The position numbers were made by a program, and so were the translations under genes. From Apiospora phragmitis (taxonomy: Eukaryota > Ascomycota > Sordariomycetes > Amphisphaeriales > Apiosporaceae): 64,000 nt of DNA. The notes beneath the pieces were generated by a model. That model saw only the letters and a list, made by a program, of their open reading frames with translations, was not told the DNA's origin and made no database searches. The stretch covers positions 186,001 through 250,000 of the forward strand of contig JAQQWL010000007.1 of NCBI GenBank assembly GCA_038363925.1. Reading direction: 5' to 3'. Shown here in pieces: positions 36,490 through 46,892 of the stretch (its first letter is position 1; each line of letters starts with the position of its first letter).

Positions 36490-38338
36490 TTGATGGATAC
36501 CGTTTCGGACTTCAGATAAAGTATCGACAGGCCATATTTTAGTAGGGAGTAAGTACATCGACGGCCTATTTGAAACATAAAAAACAGAGAGGAATACTAC
36601 CGTAAAAGATATGGCAACTGTATAGGTTTCAGTACGATAGAGGTATTACGGACGCATGAAATACCTGTACAAGGGCTCTCACACAAGGGTATGAATTTAA
36701 CAAACTTTCAGGGGGCGGGTGTACTCGGAAAACTTTATTAACACGCAATACTAGGTCTGTATCTACTATTCCCATGACCGCGTGGCCTCACAGGGGCAGT
36801 GGGTGGCCCGGGAGGTGGACTCGAATACTTCCAGGGCCTGTGATACCATATTTGTTGCTGGACAGTTTCTTGTCGAGCCCCTGATGGCGATGTGTAGGAA
36901 GACGGGATTTTTGGCAAACGAAGTTACCACGATCTATCAAGCATCCTTGTTAGTACATAAGATGGTGGTTGCGGGGAGTGGAGGGCCACGCGGCACGCCG
37001 TCGCATTGGCTGGACACTCCTCCAGCGAGTGGTTGAACCAATCATCCGCCTGCTTGCCTGCTAACAACATGAGCGACAAGAAAAGATGGAGCAGATAGAG
37101 AGTCTGGGGGATTCCGTACGAATGAAATCTCCAGACTCCAACAGTCGTCTACTTAGACGCGCAAGCCTCGTTTCTTTCTCCCGGGTTGGGGCGTTGCCGA
37201 AACATTAAGCATGAGGGCAGGGGAATTGATAAGGCCAGAAACAAACAACCCAACCCCCTCTCGCTGCATCGGTTCGTCGCAGAGTCTGGAATCCTGACTC
37301 GGCGGTGGTGCGTAACGTCCGTCGATCATCCAGCTTCCCGATGTTTGGGAAGCCCAATTAATCGTATGAAGATGGACCGAGTCGCGGTCTTGGCGAATTT
37401 GGGCGGTGGTGCTTTTAAATAAGTAGCGACGAGTCAGAAAAGCCGGCCGCGCTGGTGGTGGACTTGGCGCGCTAGGCGCCGGGGCGCCGATCCTGGACCG
37501 TTCTTCAGGGGCTTGGGGAGAAGAGAGATCCACGAACGGCGATAGGGGAGAAATGCAATAGATAGGCAATAGGCTCATGGAGCCTCCTGGTGCCTGGGTC
37601 AGATGCCGATCATGATCATGGGTGTTTCACCGATGAACAATGGGCTGTTCCAGAAGCAATTATGTACAATCATAAGCCAATTGGAACACGTATTACGCTG
37701 TTCCCGCCGCCAATCTCAATTCATTGAGCCCCATGTTCATCGTACGGGTAAAATCAAGTACAGCGTTCTGTCAGGGCCCGTTCGTTGTAATTGCGTTTGT
37801 TACAATTTACCGGGGGTAGGGCTGATTGCTAGCAGGCGCAGAAGCGCAAGTTTTTCAGCAGTTCAAATAAGGTCGGCTGGTAGGCTAGAAGAGGGGGCGC
37901 TAGGAATTAAGAAATAGGCTAGGATAGGCAGGACCATCGTGGGTGGGTTCCTGCTTACAGTAGTAATACCTAGCAGCAGTGCGGTGACGACACCACTTCT
38001 ACATAACTGCCAACATCCAACCAATTGGTAATTTGGTTGGCTGGTCCTTCTTTCTTCCCCATCTGGTATTGCTTCCAAGTCCAGTAGGTGCTAACAGCGA
38101 GTGGTTGCCTTCATGCTCTGAATCAGGCTGGAGGCTTTTCCATGAGGCTTCTGCTGCCGAGAATCTCGAAATGGCAGCCGGATAGACTTCCCGTAATTAG
38201 TGCGCTCCGTCTCCACTGTTCTTTCGCAGTAAGTGTCATCTGACCATGCAATCTCAAGTTGGGCCTTCCTTTTGTTTATTACCATGATTGCCAACGGGCC
38301 AAGTACTGTCGATGCCCTTTTAACGGACGGGTCAGCAA

Positions 38339-38371
38339 TTGCCAAGCCGTTGCCAAGCCGTCGCCAAGCCG
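38339..38371. repeat. 11-base tandem repeat, three copies
   Basis: Unit TTGCCAAGCCG three times in a row, the third with one T-to-C change. Confidence 0.85.
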
Positions 38372-38431
38372 TTAGCCCACGCAGTCACCACCAGAATACC
38401 GGTTAGCACGGCTAACGGGCCTTCAAACAAC

Positions 38432-38444
38432 GGGGGGGGGGGGG
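38432..38444. repeat. Poly-G run (13 G)
   Basis: Thirteen consecutive G, a likely site of length error or variation. A GCTAACGG arm lies just upstream. Confidence 0.9.
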
Positions 38445-38836
38445 CTAAAGGGAACAGCTCTGGTGTTTGCATGTAGCCATTCGACGCTATTACGCGGCAT
38501 CAGCGATTCATCGGCGGGCTTGGAAACTTGGGGGACAGAATCCGCGACAGGGGAAAGTGGCGGTGGTCATCTGCCATCAACCAAATTCATGCCAAGACGC
38601 CAGTGGTGAGTGGCATCGAGCAATAGCGCTGCCTGCACATTGTCAGTTATTGCCTGCCGTCATCCCCCCCGTCTCCCCCGTCATCCCGTGGGACCATTCA
38701 TCCATCCAGCGCTCGCCCCATGTTGTCGGTTCTCGTTAGTAGCCAGGGTAGTAAGAAAAGGCTCCTCCTTAACTCGGTGCCGCTATTTTCTTTGAGACAC
38801 TGGCTGGGGGGAAAAAGGACCTGAATTGATAAAAAG

Positions 38837-39118
38837 ATGGCCGCCGCTCCGCACAGCGTCGAGAGCACCACCACTACTACGTCCGTCACTACTACCCAAG
38901 TCGATGACAAGAAGAACAAGCCAAAGCGCGACTGCAGAACCATGTGGAGCGCTCGCGTCGCTTTCCTCCGGACCAAGAGGGCCATTGCTGGCATTACCAT
39001 CTTCGTCGTCATCGCCATCATCCTGATCTGTAAGTCCAGTCGCAAATATCGAAAAACCCCGAAAACCTTCCATCTCCATTCGGCACATGTCCAATATGTT
39101 ATCGAAACCCTAAACTAA
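38837..39118 (+). CDS. Small single-pass membrane protein, 5' exon
   Basis: ATG 38837 opens a frame of about 64 good codons: a Thr-rich leader (STTTTTSVTTTQVDDKK), a basic stretch, MWSARVAFLRTKRA, then a 17-20 residue hydrophobic helix AGITIFVVIAIILI. A strong GTAAGT donor sits at 39030, right after the helix, so the frame running to 39118 is probably partly intron. A TCTAG acceptor at 39143 would continue with SLGGTHVLDGYTRGSI. I do not recognise the family. It could also be the membrane anchor of the hydrolase that follows, but I could not join them in phase. Confidence 0.4.
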   Translation: MAAAPHSVESTTTTTSVTTTQVDDKKNKPKRDCRTMWSARVAFLRTKRAIAGITIFVVIAIILICKSSRKYRKTPKTFHLHSAHVQYVIETLN

Positions 39119-39448
39119 TCCATCGGCTCGGTGCCTGGTCTAGCTCTCGGCGGTACACATGTTCTCGATGGCTACACACGAGGATCAATACCTGAAGAAG
39201 GTTCTTCGAAGACCTGTAAGTCCCACTACTACTGCTTCCCCAAAGTCCCGTCGCAATGCTGTTGCCATCGTTGCCGTGTTCCTCGTCCCGAGCGTCGCCG
39301 CAATCCACCACGCTGCCAAATGCCCTGAACAGCAACTGGGTAGCCCGCCCTTCGAGCGGCGCAGCAACGAACGATCCCGATCCTCGAGAGGGTGCCGGGT
39401 GTGGCCAATGATTACAACGCGGAGGCGGCGCCGCGGCGCAGCGCTATA

Positions 39449-40405
39449 ATGGGATACCCTTGCTTGACTCACTTTTCAAAGCCGGGGGGAATCTTTGAGC
39501 TAATGCGAATCCTACCTTTATCAGTGCCGCAATCGAATGCCCGAAGACAATTCCCCGGAAGTATAAAAAATGGCACCGCGCTGCGCATCATGGCCCTAGG
39601 CGCCTCGACGGTCAAGGGCCAGAACTCGCCCGGCGACAACGGGTTCCGCAAGCAGCTGCGCGACGAGCTGGTGGAGCTCGGCGTGCCGGTGAACATGGTC
39701 GGGTCCGTCAAGGCCGGCAACATGCCTGACAACGAGTGCGAGGCGCAGGGCGGCGCGCGCGTGTCCGAGGTCTTCAAGCGCGCGAAGCGGGTCGTGCCCG
39801 AAATGCAGCCCAACGTCTTCCTCATCAACGCGGGCGTCAACAACGCGCTGCAGCTGTACGAGCTCGAGACGGCCGGGCGCGACATGGAGGACATGGTCAA
39901 CTACCTGCTGGAAACGTCGCCACGGTCGTTCGTGGTCATCAGCACGCTGCTGACCAACACGCTCGAGAACTGCGAGCAGTACATGCTGCAGGTCAACCAG
40001 CAGCTCTGGGACGTCTTCGCCAAGCTCGAGCGCGAGGGGAAATGGGTGCTCATGGCCGACATGCACCCCTCAGGCAAGGACCCGGACGCGATCCTGCCGT
40101 CGGACATCACGCCCGACGGCACGCACCCGACGGCCGAGGCCTACAACAAGATGGGCCACATCTTCGTCAAGGCCATCCAGCGCGCCGACAAGCTCGGGTA
40201 CATCCAGGAGCCCGCGCCCAACGGCATCCCCGCCGACGGCGAGGCCGAGGCGCTGGCGGCGCAGAACACGGCGCAGCCCCTCGCGAAGCGGTTCGCGGCC
40301 GCGTCGGACAACGTGGTCAGGTTCTTGACGGCCGAGGAGGGCCGGAACCGGTTCATGCTACAGCGCCGGGCGTGGTGCGGGGTGCCGGATAAGCCGAATG
40401 AGTGA
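39449..40405 (+). CDS. SGNH/GDSL-type hydrolase
   Basis: The core is clear from about 39565: NGTALRIMALGASTVKGQN carries the block-I nucleophile serine (GAS instead of GDS), GDNGFRKQLRDEL follows, then VNMVGSVKAGNM, LINAGVNNALQLYEL (block III Gly/Asn) and the block-V Asp/His pair in TPDGTHPTAEAYNKMG. This is the CE3-like esterase branch of SGNH hydrolases. The N-terminus is uncertain: ATG 39449 is the first in this frame, but a neighbouring frame from 39159 reads MFSMATHEDQYLKKVLRRP, then SRRNAVAIVAVFLVPSVAAI, a plausible signal anchor that would need an intron or one-base change to join. The C-terminal 60 residues are Ala-rich and variable. Confidence 0.8.
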   Translation: MGYPCLTHFSKPGGIFELMRILPLSVPQSNARRQFPGSIKNGTALRIMALGASTVKGQNSPGDNGFRKQLRDELVELGVPVNMVGSVKAGNMPDNECEAQGGARVSEVFKRAKRVVPEMQPNVFLINAGVNNALQLYELETAGRDMEDMVNYLLETSPRSFVVISTLLTNTLENCEQYMLQVNQQLWDVFAKLEREGKWVLMADMHPSGKDPDAILPSDITPDGTHPTAEAYNKMGHIFVKAIQRADKLGYIQEPAPNGIPADGEAEALAAQNTAQPLAKRFAAASDNVVRFLTAEEGRNRFMLQRRAWCGVPDKPNE

Positions 40406-41511
40406 GTGATTAACGAATTGATTGAACGGGGCGACACATTTAGCGAGCGAGAATAAGATTACATTTTGATCTTTCTTCATTTTTGGGGCTTTGTTCGAAG
40501 GGTACGCATAATGCATGGATGGGTGTGGGTGGAATCCTAAAAGATAACACACCCGGGCGTTTTACGGGCATCTGGAGGTTTGAGTTGGTTTTTATCTGGG
40601 GGGAGAGCATACCAGTTCATTCTGACTGGGAGCGAGCGAGCATTCATGTCTTCTTTGCTCGAGGTTTCAGCTGCGCATCGAAGCTTTTGAGCGCGCGCAT
40701 ACCCGGCAAATCTGAGGTCTTTAGACAGAGATTACGAGCCATGTACTACTATTATTACATAGACGCCAGCAACTAATCGGGCGTCGAGCTATTCTAATCA
40801 CTGCTCATGAGCAAATATTCATCTTCATCTTCTTGGAACTTGCGTGTACCGCTCCAATCGATGTATGAAGTAAGTAGCATCGTGGTTGTCGTTCAGGATA
40901 CGACTCCGCCTCCTCGGGTGATGAGGTAACCTGATGAACCTTTCGACACGTGGAACGACGTGATCAACGTTGAACCTATCGAATCTATTCCATGCCACAA
41001 GCCTTTTTCTTCATCCTAATTTTGCCTGTCAGTACTCCGTAATTATCTTCCTTTTTGTTGAATTGAGGAGTGCGTAATCCACCAGCTTGCAGATCGTCCA
41101 TCAATCACATGTGTTACGTTACGTACCTCGCAGTTTGACAGCCACTCCAATGAGGATGATGACGTCACTGCATTTCATCCAAACCCAGCAGAGCCGAGTC
41201 TGGTCTAGACCGCCGTCGTCACTCCCAACGTGGACGAACGCCTGCAAACTCACACACGACAACCTGCCAGTGTAAGTTACCTGGCATTAGGGGTCGTCAT
41301 CATACATAAGGTTACTTGACAACTACCGACACCCGACCCCCAGATTCGCTAGCTGTTCTGCCAAGACTTCTTTCTCTACTACATCTTCGAATCATCAGTC
41401 CATCTATCTACATACTTACTCTTGAATCAGAAACCAGGAGCGCTCACACAGCCGTATCATCCCAGTTACTGCCACTGCTCTCAATCTGTCGAGACGAAAA
41501 ACAACAACACC
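40406..41511. other. Intergenic, no gene seen
   Basis: About 1.1 kb. The last 150 bases before ATG 41512 are C/T- and A/C-rich leader sequence. No coding signal is seen. Confidence 0.5.
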
Positions 41512-41855
41512 ATGTCATCGTCGTCACCGGACCAACCCGCCACTTCGGAGGCGGCCGCACCCAAGGCGGACAGTGGCATCGCCTCCAACGAACAGGCACC
41601 TCTCGACCAGGCCAAGGACAAGGCCGCCGAGGTTAGCGGCGGCGCCGCCCACCACGACGCGAGCGAGTCCACCGGTCCGACGCTGCCGCTCAAGTCCCAC
41701 TTTAAGGGCATGCCGAAGGACTGGGAGAAGAACCGAAGTAAGACATTCCGCTATCCACTTGATACTCTTTTTTTCAAGTCTCTTCGTCGTCTCCAATCCA
41801 CCACCAGATTGCTAATTCTTTTTTTGTCGCTGGGATAACAGAGAAGGATACTTGA
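41512..41855 (+). CDS. Small hydrophilic fungal protein, 79 aa
   Basis: Exon 1 (41512-41737) and a tiny second exon (41842-41855) splice across a 104-base intron (GTAAGA donor, AACAG acceptor, phase 1), ending the protein NRKKDT. The sequence is Ala/Ser/Asp-rich and disordered, then has a compact motif LKSHFKGMPKDWEKNR, which looks like the conserved part. There is no signal peptide or membrane segment. I know similar short ascomycete proteins only as hypothetical. Without the splice the frame would run into intron sequence (TLFFKSLRR). Confidence 0.7.
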
Positions 41856-43487
41856 TTCTTATGACGGACCGATTGGCACGCCCGCCCGCCCAGCCGCCGC
41901 TCACTCTTTCGGGGTTAACGGGAAATTTCACGGGATGGAGAAGAATTGGGCCCGTGCTCATTAGCAGTGGGGCGACGGACCAGCATAACAAGATTGGCGA
42001 TTGGCAAATTTCACATATTGTATGACGATGGAGGAGAAAGGAAAATACAGGGCATGAGACTCATGGCAATATAGCTCCGTTCCCAACTTGTCTTATCATT
42101 GTTGTTGCAATTCTGGTGTACCAAGACATTCGATTTGCCATGCGTACTGCGATTCACGTGTTACCCCTGCCAAGCAGACCGATGATTGACATTCATTGAG
42201 TGTGTTCTCCAGTTCCGTTCAATACTCAAGCTTTGCACCTGCCAGAAACCACTCAAGAAGTCCTGCGTATGTCCACGCTGCGAGCCAAATCTCTCCAACG
42301 ACTTCGGTAGCGACCTCCTGCACGCTGGGCGACCCCATAAGAAGCTCGGTGCCGTTTTCTCTCTATACACACTGAGCTTGCCCGTATCATGGAGCTGTGC
42401 CGCTCAAATGCACCAGTCTCGTGACGCACACGGCGGTGGCGGACCGTATACTCGATCCCGATCACGGGAAGTTCCCGCGGGTTAGCAGGGACTGGAGCTT
42501 CAGTTCAGGCGCATAGCGATGGTCACGGCGGGCCCGGCTGTTATGATTGCTTAGGTACTGGACTTACTGGAATCCCCCCTTGACACCAGGTAACAGTACC
42601 CGCAATCAGCTGGAGGCGATTGCACATTCAGTGGCTCAAGGAATGACGTCTGTCAATACTGTTACTCGGACGTTCAAGTGACAAACCATGTGGCGACACC
42701 GCTCAGCCCTTCAGGAAGAGGAGAGTGAACTATGTCTGGTATTGCCACTTTCTGGATCACACTTGTTACTGACTGGTTGGTAAAGAGAAAGTGTGTGCGA
42801 AAAGGAGAGGCGCTGGTGGCGGCGGAGTTACAGAGCACAGCGATGTAGTGTGACTGACATGTGTCCTGATAAACCCAGATAGGGATGATCAACCGTTACT
42901 TTAGGTAGGCTGTGCCGTGCATAGTTGCTTTTCCTTTTGCTTCCACCCCCTTTCCGACTTCGATTTGATGCCAAATTAATCCAGCAAGCATTCAGGCTAA
43001 CAAATGATTCGCTCGTCAAGACCACACCACCATCCAGTTTACACAGCCCTGCCCGATCCCGTAGATTGTCGTGGCGTAGCCGATGCAGAATGTATGTCAC
43101 GTTAGCTACCTATCTAGGCAGACAATAGCTGGAAAACCCGCAAGGCTCGCTCAATCTTACTTCCCCCGTAAGAGCATGTGGTGATAATGGACGGCGAGGC
43201 GTAGGCCACACAACGTGTGATGCCTAGGCAGGAATGCTTGCGGTAGCATTGAGCAAATTAATTCGATGAGTTGGGGGAAGCTCACGGCCAATGGATTTCT
43301 GCTTCGCGGCATATGCCCTCCTACACACTGCCCCCGCTTTGTCAGCATGGGGGCGGCCCTCGCATCTCTCCTTCAGAACAGCTTGCAATGAGGAGCCCAA
43401 AATGTCCTCAGGTTGTTCCCATCCAGTGATTGATCTCGAAACGAACCGCACTCTTCCATAATATAGCTCCAGCCATTACAAGACAAG
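41856..43487. other. Intergenic, no gene seen
   Basis: About 1.6 kb between the small orphan and the STAND gene. Short open frames lack recognisable motifs. The 3' end must contain the STAND promoter. Confidence 0.5.
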
Positions 43488-46425
43488 ATGGATCCGCTGA
43501 CCGCGCTCGCCACCGTCGCCGCCGTGGTGCAGTTCGCGGACATTGGCGGGCGCCTGCTGATGAAGTCTTGGCGCAAATACAGAGAGCGCCAGGAGCAGGA
43601 GGAATCCAATGATGACGGAAGCCAATGGGCCAATGAGGCGGAATTGGAGGATGCGTTGAAGGAGCTATCCCTCATCACCCGGACTATCAGGGGCTCGACT
43701 GATCACGTCGTCTCCCACGCCACGAACAGAACAGCAGAAACACGGCTGCTACAACTCTGCAGAGAATGCGAACGCATTGCAGAATACTTCCAGGAGGCTC
43801 TGAAGGCCGCCAAGAAGCGCCGATCCAGGAAAGTACACGAAAGGGCCATGGCAGGGTCGCAACCGATCTGGCGGGACTATGGAGCCAACCTGAGATTCGG
43901 AATAAGCAGCATAGACTCTCTACCCTGCAACAAAGCATCACGAGTACTATTATATTATGCATATGGTAATTGGGCTCCAATCTTTAGTTCTTGATTCGAA
44001 ACTAAACTGCGATACAGGGAAGATTCTAGGCAAACGAAGAAGTGGGAGGGCGGTTTCAACATGAAGTTGAATGAAATATTATTGCTACTGAAGCGTATCG
44101 AAGATTCAGCCACTGAAGGTTCCATGCCTGGTGTTGAGTCGCATAATCTGGACTGGTTGTTGAATCTGGGACAGGGGGGCCGTACTGACTTCGGAGCTGG
44201 ACGTCTCCAGAACGCACCAGAGCAAGTTAAAAGCCACATGCTCAGGGGAAGTCCTCGTCTGAACCTTCCCGATGGCCCGCAGAGTACACCATTCGGAAAT
44301 CAACCAAGGCCGACTGAAGACCTCGTCCATATCGTTTCGCATCTCGTTGCATCGGACAATACCAAGATTTGGGACCGGTTCAAGGGAACGCTCGACACGG
44401 ACCGACAGGATGTTGGACACGTACACAAACCGCTCGCCAGTCGCACTAGGCCGAGGGACTGGCAGCTGAAGCCTACGGTGGTCCCTAGGACTGAAGCCAA
44501 CGTGATTTTGACACCTCTCGAACCGGAGGATTGCATCGAAGCGATGACGGATGGACTTCGCTTCGAGACACTGCATGCAAGGCAAGAGGCCATCCCACAG
44601 AACTTCCAATCTACCTATCACTGGATCTTCGACCGTCAGCCCAAGCGTGCCCTCGAAGGTCCGTTGTGGCAGAGCTTTCCGAATTGGCTCGAAGGGGCCT
44701 CTGAGTCGGTGTATTGGGTCACGGGAAAGCCTGGCTCTGGCAAATCCACGATGATGAAATATATTGCAGGAAGTCGGGCAACAACACAGTACCTGCAAAA
44801 GTGGTCCAGACCGCTCCCGGTCCTTGTAGTCAGCTACTACGCCTGGATCGCCGGTCACAGTCTACAGAAATCGTGGGACGGGCTGAAAAGAACCATGCTG
44901 CATCAAGCGCTTAATAGGATGCCCGAACTCATTACAGTGGTTAGCCCAGGACGTTGGGCCTTGGCACAAGCACACCCAGAGAAACAGGAATTTCCTCACT
45001 GGCAAGACTGGGAGGTGGAAGAGTGTTTCAATACTCTGCTCAGGAAGTGTGGGCGAACCGTCAAACTCGCATTATTCATCGACGGCCTCGACGAGTTTGA
45101 CCTAGTGCCAACCGAAGTTGTGAGGTTAATCAATAACCTTGCTTCCATCTCAACGGACTTTCTCAAGATCTGCGTGGCTAGCCGGCCGTGGACGGAGTTC
45201 GATGATGCATTCAGGAGCGAGCCCATGGTACAAATGCACCTTCTCACAAATGACGATACAAGGCTCTTTGTTGCAGGCCAGCTGAATAGAAACCAAGGGT
45301 TCAAAGAAGTCCTAAGCCTTTATCCCAAGCAGGTCGAAGAACTCAAGGAAGAGATTGTTGTTAAAGCCCAAGGCGTCTTTTTGTGGGTTGCCGTCGTGGT
45401 CCAGTCGCTCTTGATATCCTTCTCCGAAGGTGAGGGCCTCTCCGATCTCCAGGATACGTTGAGGGCTCTGCCTAGCGACATGTCCAACCTATGGGGACAC
45501 TATTTGGGCAAGGCTTCAGTCCAGGAATCGTCGCGACGCGTCTTGGATGATCCAGGTAGTAGCGGCAGCTGCTGGCCCGCTTGAAGATCTCACTTTGTGG
45601 CTCGCCGAAGAGTCAAGGACGACGCGTATCAACGTCGAGCAGTTGCCCAACAACGTCAAATTACATGCACACGTCTCGCTCAAACGCCGGTTAGCGACCA
45701 GAACTCGCGGGATCCTGGAGTTGACGAGCGGGTGTGTCGACTTTTCCCACCGGACTGCGAGAGACTGGGCTCACCAGAGCGAGGTCTGGGATACAATCTG
45801 CTCGTCCTACGGAAGGGGCTTGAACCCCCATCTCGTTCTCTTCGAGGCTAACACATTAGTATTGTCAATTCCTAGCAGAGCGACTGAGTACACGCTGCAA
45901 ACATTACGGATAGCAATCACGAATACTCTGTGGTACGCTTCTGAGTCTTCCGAATGCAAGGCGGATAGCGAGCGATTGGTCGAAGTGATGGACTTCTTTG
46001 ACAAGAGTGTCCAAAACACCTACGAAAGAGCCCAGACGGCCTGGCCTCTGCCAAACAAGGTCATACCAGGGAAACAACACTGGTCTAGTAAACAGAATGC
46101 TTTTTTGGCCAGTTCGACAGTGCACAATACTTTCTTGGACGTGGCAGCGCAGTTCTCTATATTGCCTTACATCCAAATCAAGACCACCGGGTTCGGTCTG
46201 GATATCCCACACTTGCAGACCCCCAAGAACGGGTTCAGCTTGCTAGATCCCGCAATGTTTGGATACGAATTTTTCATTGCCTGTGACCCCAGAACCATCC
46301 ACGAGATGACCTCAAAAGAGCGCAGGCTCTCGACAGTGAAGTTCCTCCTCGAGGCAGGTTCAAAACCTGGCAAAGACTCCAAGGCTACCTTGATAGACGC
46401 GAGGAGGGAAATGCATGTTAACTAA
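43488..46425 (+). CDS. STAND/NACHT-type NTPase (NLR-like), two frameshifts
   Basis: The N-terminus MDPLTALATVAAVVQFADIG is the hydrophobic helical start common to fungal NLR-like proteins. A 52-base intron (43966-44017) joins it to the rest; its phase fits only if the frame shifts near 43895-43905, where RLSTLQQSITSTI appears. The NTPase has Walker A VTGKPGSGKSTMMKYIAG (about 44718-44770), Walker B LALFIDGLDEFDLVP (about 45065-45110) and KICVASRPW. A winged-helix/DUF7791-like region follows (FLWVAVVVQSLL, LPSDMSNLWGHYL). A second one-base shift near 45508-45511 leads into SRNRRDASWMIQVVAAAAGP. There are no WD, ankyrin or TPR repeats at the C-terminus. Such proteins oligomerise on ligand binding to trigger defence or incompatibility reactions. 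Confidence 0.8.
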
Positions 46426-46892
46426 GTTTGGGTTGATGTGCCGCCACGATGAATATTATGACGAGGTAACTGCAATGGTCAAGTCGAGGAAGGTTGCTCG
46501 TGCGAGAGCTAGCCTGGGTCGGGTCTTTACCATTTTCAGATCTCCTTGATCATCTTTGTATCTATATTAAGGATTAGATACGTGTCTAATATTGGCCATT
46601 AGAACAAAGAGGGTACGATACTTGAGTCAACGAAGAATGACTTGAATTATGCATCATATCCGTTATTACCAACCAAGGGTGCTACAAAGCCATCTAAAAC
46701 ACTTTCTACCTCCTATGGCTCTCTCTTCCCACCCGGAACGGTCTTGTAAGTCACCTTCATAACGATTACTAATTTCCAAGGAACCAGAGAGCTCTAGTAG
46801 ACTATTAACCACTAGATAGGTGGGCAGCATTTATCCAGTGAGGAAGGATGGACCCGCGATATACTCGATTTCTCTGCATCAGATGACAGAGT
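46426..46892. other. Convergent intergenic region
   Basis: The STAND gene and the CHAT gene end towards each other across 467 bases. Nothing else is recognised; both 3' UTRs and terminators should lie here. Confidence 0.5.

Larger units (their letters stand above)
36490..38836. other. Long intergenic region, no gene seen
   Basis: About 2.3 kb without a convincing gene on either strand. It contains the 11-base tandem repeat at 38339-38371, a run of 13 G at 38432-38444, and an inverted pair CCGTTAGC/GCTAACGG (about 38368 and 38410). Some open frames exist but have no recognisable motifs. Confidence 0.5.

Noticed and set aside
39392..39448. GTG start for the SGNH hydrolase
   Set aside because: Non-ATG starts are rare in fungal nuclear genes; the N-terminus is more likely spliced from upstream.
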